NCBI GenBank assembly: GCA_029204225.1
Contig: CM055111.1
Location: forward strand, 46,128,255-46,192,254
Direction of reading: 5' to 3'
Origin: Diphasiastrum complanatum
Taxonomy: Eukaryota > Streptophyta > Lycopodiopsida > Lycopodiales > Lycopodiaceae
Length of the DNA: 64,000 nucleotides
Shown here: in pieces, positions 62,607 to 64,000 of the stretch
How positions within the stretch are numbered: the stretch's first letter is position 1
How the letters are laid out: each line of letters starts with the position of its first letter
The notes under the pieces: model-generated
The model's database searches: none
Seen by the model: the letters and a program-made list of their open reading frames with translations, nothing else
Told to the model about the DNA's origin: nothing
Translations under genes and position numbers: made by a program

Positions 62607-64000
62607 GTCATATGAAAACCAGATGTTTACAAATCTCCTTTTCCAGAGGATCTGTTTACTACGGGACTTTTTACTTACTTCTTCTTTAGAACCGTTTTTG
62701 CCTGTTACCAAGCTCAAAGGCATTCGTTAGATGGTTTCTTGATTTTACGATGCCAAACCAGGCAGAAGGAAACAGGTAGACGTTGTAGTATAGATTTTTC
62801 TTTGTCCTGCCTGTCAGAGCACTACTCAAGGACGTCACTCTTGAAGGCACTTACATTCTACATAGATGCAAGCCTAGAACGCTCATTAATAGATCAGCAT
62901 GTAAACCAATGAACGTTCAGTAGTTTCTACTGTTACTTACTCTAAAAACGGATCGAAATCAAAGCCTACACTACACTGAACTGAGCTACATTTGCATAAA
63001 CTGATAAAAAAAATACAAGAACTAAACTATAGCATGTTAGAAGTCCAAGAATCAAGAAACCAACCAGTATATTGATTCTTGGACATCCCAAGAACATCAA
63101 AAACTGGATTGTACAGAGATATGCAAGAATCACACCACAGATTCAGCCTATTTAGTTTACCTAAATGTTGGTTTCTACATTAATCCACAAACAAGGAAAG
63201 AAACTAATCCACTCTATAAAAGCAACAAATCTAATCCACTCTACAGTCCACAACCACACACAAAAGGAAAGAAGGGCAAGATCATAAATGCATCACTCAA
63301 GAAACAAGCATGATCAAGGAGCTCAATGGTTGCACCAAACTTGTGAAGGCTCTTCTCATTTCAGCATGGAGTTAATACAAATCACAAAAAAGCTCCTCTA
63401 CACAAAGAGGGAGTCCTTTAAATAAGCAAGAGAGCTCCTTAGGTGGCATCCTAGTGGAATTTCCACATTTCACAAATTACAAGTGGAATAATGCTCTCCA
63501 CTAGAGGTCACCATCAAAAGGTGGCTCACTCTACTTTCTTTAAGAGAGGTCTACTTGCATTTATTACATTTGCTTAGAAATACTAGTTCCTACATGGTCA
63601 TTCCATCTTCCGGGATTCACCATGAGGCTTATACAGTTCTTGCATGTCTTTCCTAGCTAGTATTTCTCGGCTCTCATGCTCAGCTCTCAGTCTTCATTAG
63701 TCTCGTCTTCTCAGAGACCTCCTCGGTCTAAGGTGAGAGGTCCTCTTGAGTTAATCTGTCCAAGTATCTTGGGGATTCGACAGAATCAGCCAACATCTTC
63801 CCACCCCTAATGTGTTGTAGGACCCACTGCAACTCATATTGGATGATGTCGCTCCGATTTTGCATTGGCATCTTCGATCGTCACTTGGAAAAGTGTAGAT
63901 CCTCGTTCGCTTACATAAAACGAAGTGCTTATTGTCGCCAGTCTTTATCACAAAAACTGTTTTTCACAAATTGTTGCAGTTTAACCAGAATGTCTTATTG
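62607..64000. other. Unannotated AT-rich region at the right end
   Basis: No recognisable coding domain, LTR end or RNA gene. It may include sequence upstream of the viral insertion. A short imperfect repeat (TCTAATCCACTCTA-A near 63,203-63,245) is visible. Confidence 0.4.

Overview
This 64 kb window looks like nuclear intergenic DNA from a land plant with a large, retrotransposon-rich genome. The evidence is wall-to-wall plant-type Ty1/copia and Ty3/gypsy LTR retrotransposons, mostly primed from initiator tRNA-Met (TGGTATCAGAGC-type sites), plus a fragment of an endogenous caulimovirid on the minus strand at 59.6-62.6 kb. Endogenous caulimovirids are known from ferns, gymnosperms and angiosperms, so a vascular plant is likely; I cannot name the species. 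I found no intact host gene, rRNA, tRNA, CRISPR or bacterial operon. The only host-like coding traces are a broken SWIM zinc-finger fragment (about 46.1-47.0 kb) and a weak candidate terminal exon (43.5 kb).

Layout. 0-6 kb: unclassified tandemly repeated DNA, a 1.2 kb gypsy LTR, then a decayed gypsy element (gag with several zinc knuckles, a dead protease, an unrecognised 3' ORF, polypurine tract and LTR). 6-8.85 kb: three copia fragments in mixed orientation. 8.85-18.7 kb: two related minus-strand copia copies side by side. Copy A is split inside integrase by a 1.4 kb TRIM-like element with a near-perfect 5 bp target-site duplication. Copy B carries two internal deletions that keep one 459-codon frame. 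18.7-28.0 kb: a second copy of the multi-knuckle gypsy element, whose gag is split by a 5.35 kb non-autonomous LTR element with target duplication. 28-31.8 kb: an inverted LTR with a 143 bp TC microsatellite, then a gypsy gag/protease remnant and LTR. 31.8-38.6 kb: a recent chromovirus with its 3' half inverted, giving three LTRs. 38.7-51 kb: old copia fragments, two further LTRs, the SWIM pseudogene, dispersed repeats and very long TC/AC microsatellites. 51.08-55.65 kb: a young, complete non-autonomous LTR element with a perfect GGCTA duplication and one intact 726-codon ORF. 56-59.3 kb: copia RT/RNase H fragments and an LTR. 59.6-62.6 kb: caulimovirid primer site, movement-protein and coat-protein remnants. 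62.6-64 kb: nothing recognisable.

The best candidates for something undescribed are the two LTR families at 21.9-27.2 kb and 51.1-55.7 kb. Both have LTRs, a tRNA-Met primer site, polypurine tract and target duplication, with a gag-type zinc knuckle followed by a long coding region that matches no pol domain I recognise. In the younger one the ORF is uninterrupted: gag, zinc knuckle, an aspartic-protease motif, then about 285 unknown residues where integrase, RT and RNase H should be. The inverted chromovirus is the second highlight. One of its junctions is an exact LTR end and the other a microhomology join, which suggests an aberrant cDNA event.

Boundaries given as TG...CA LTR ends were read by eye; older boundaries are approximate. 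Divergence statements are hand counts.
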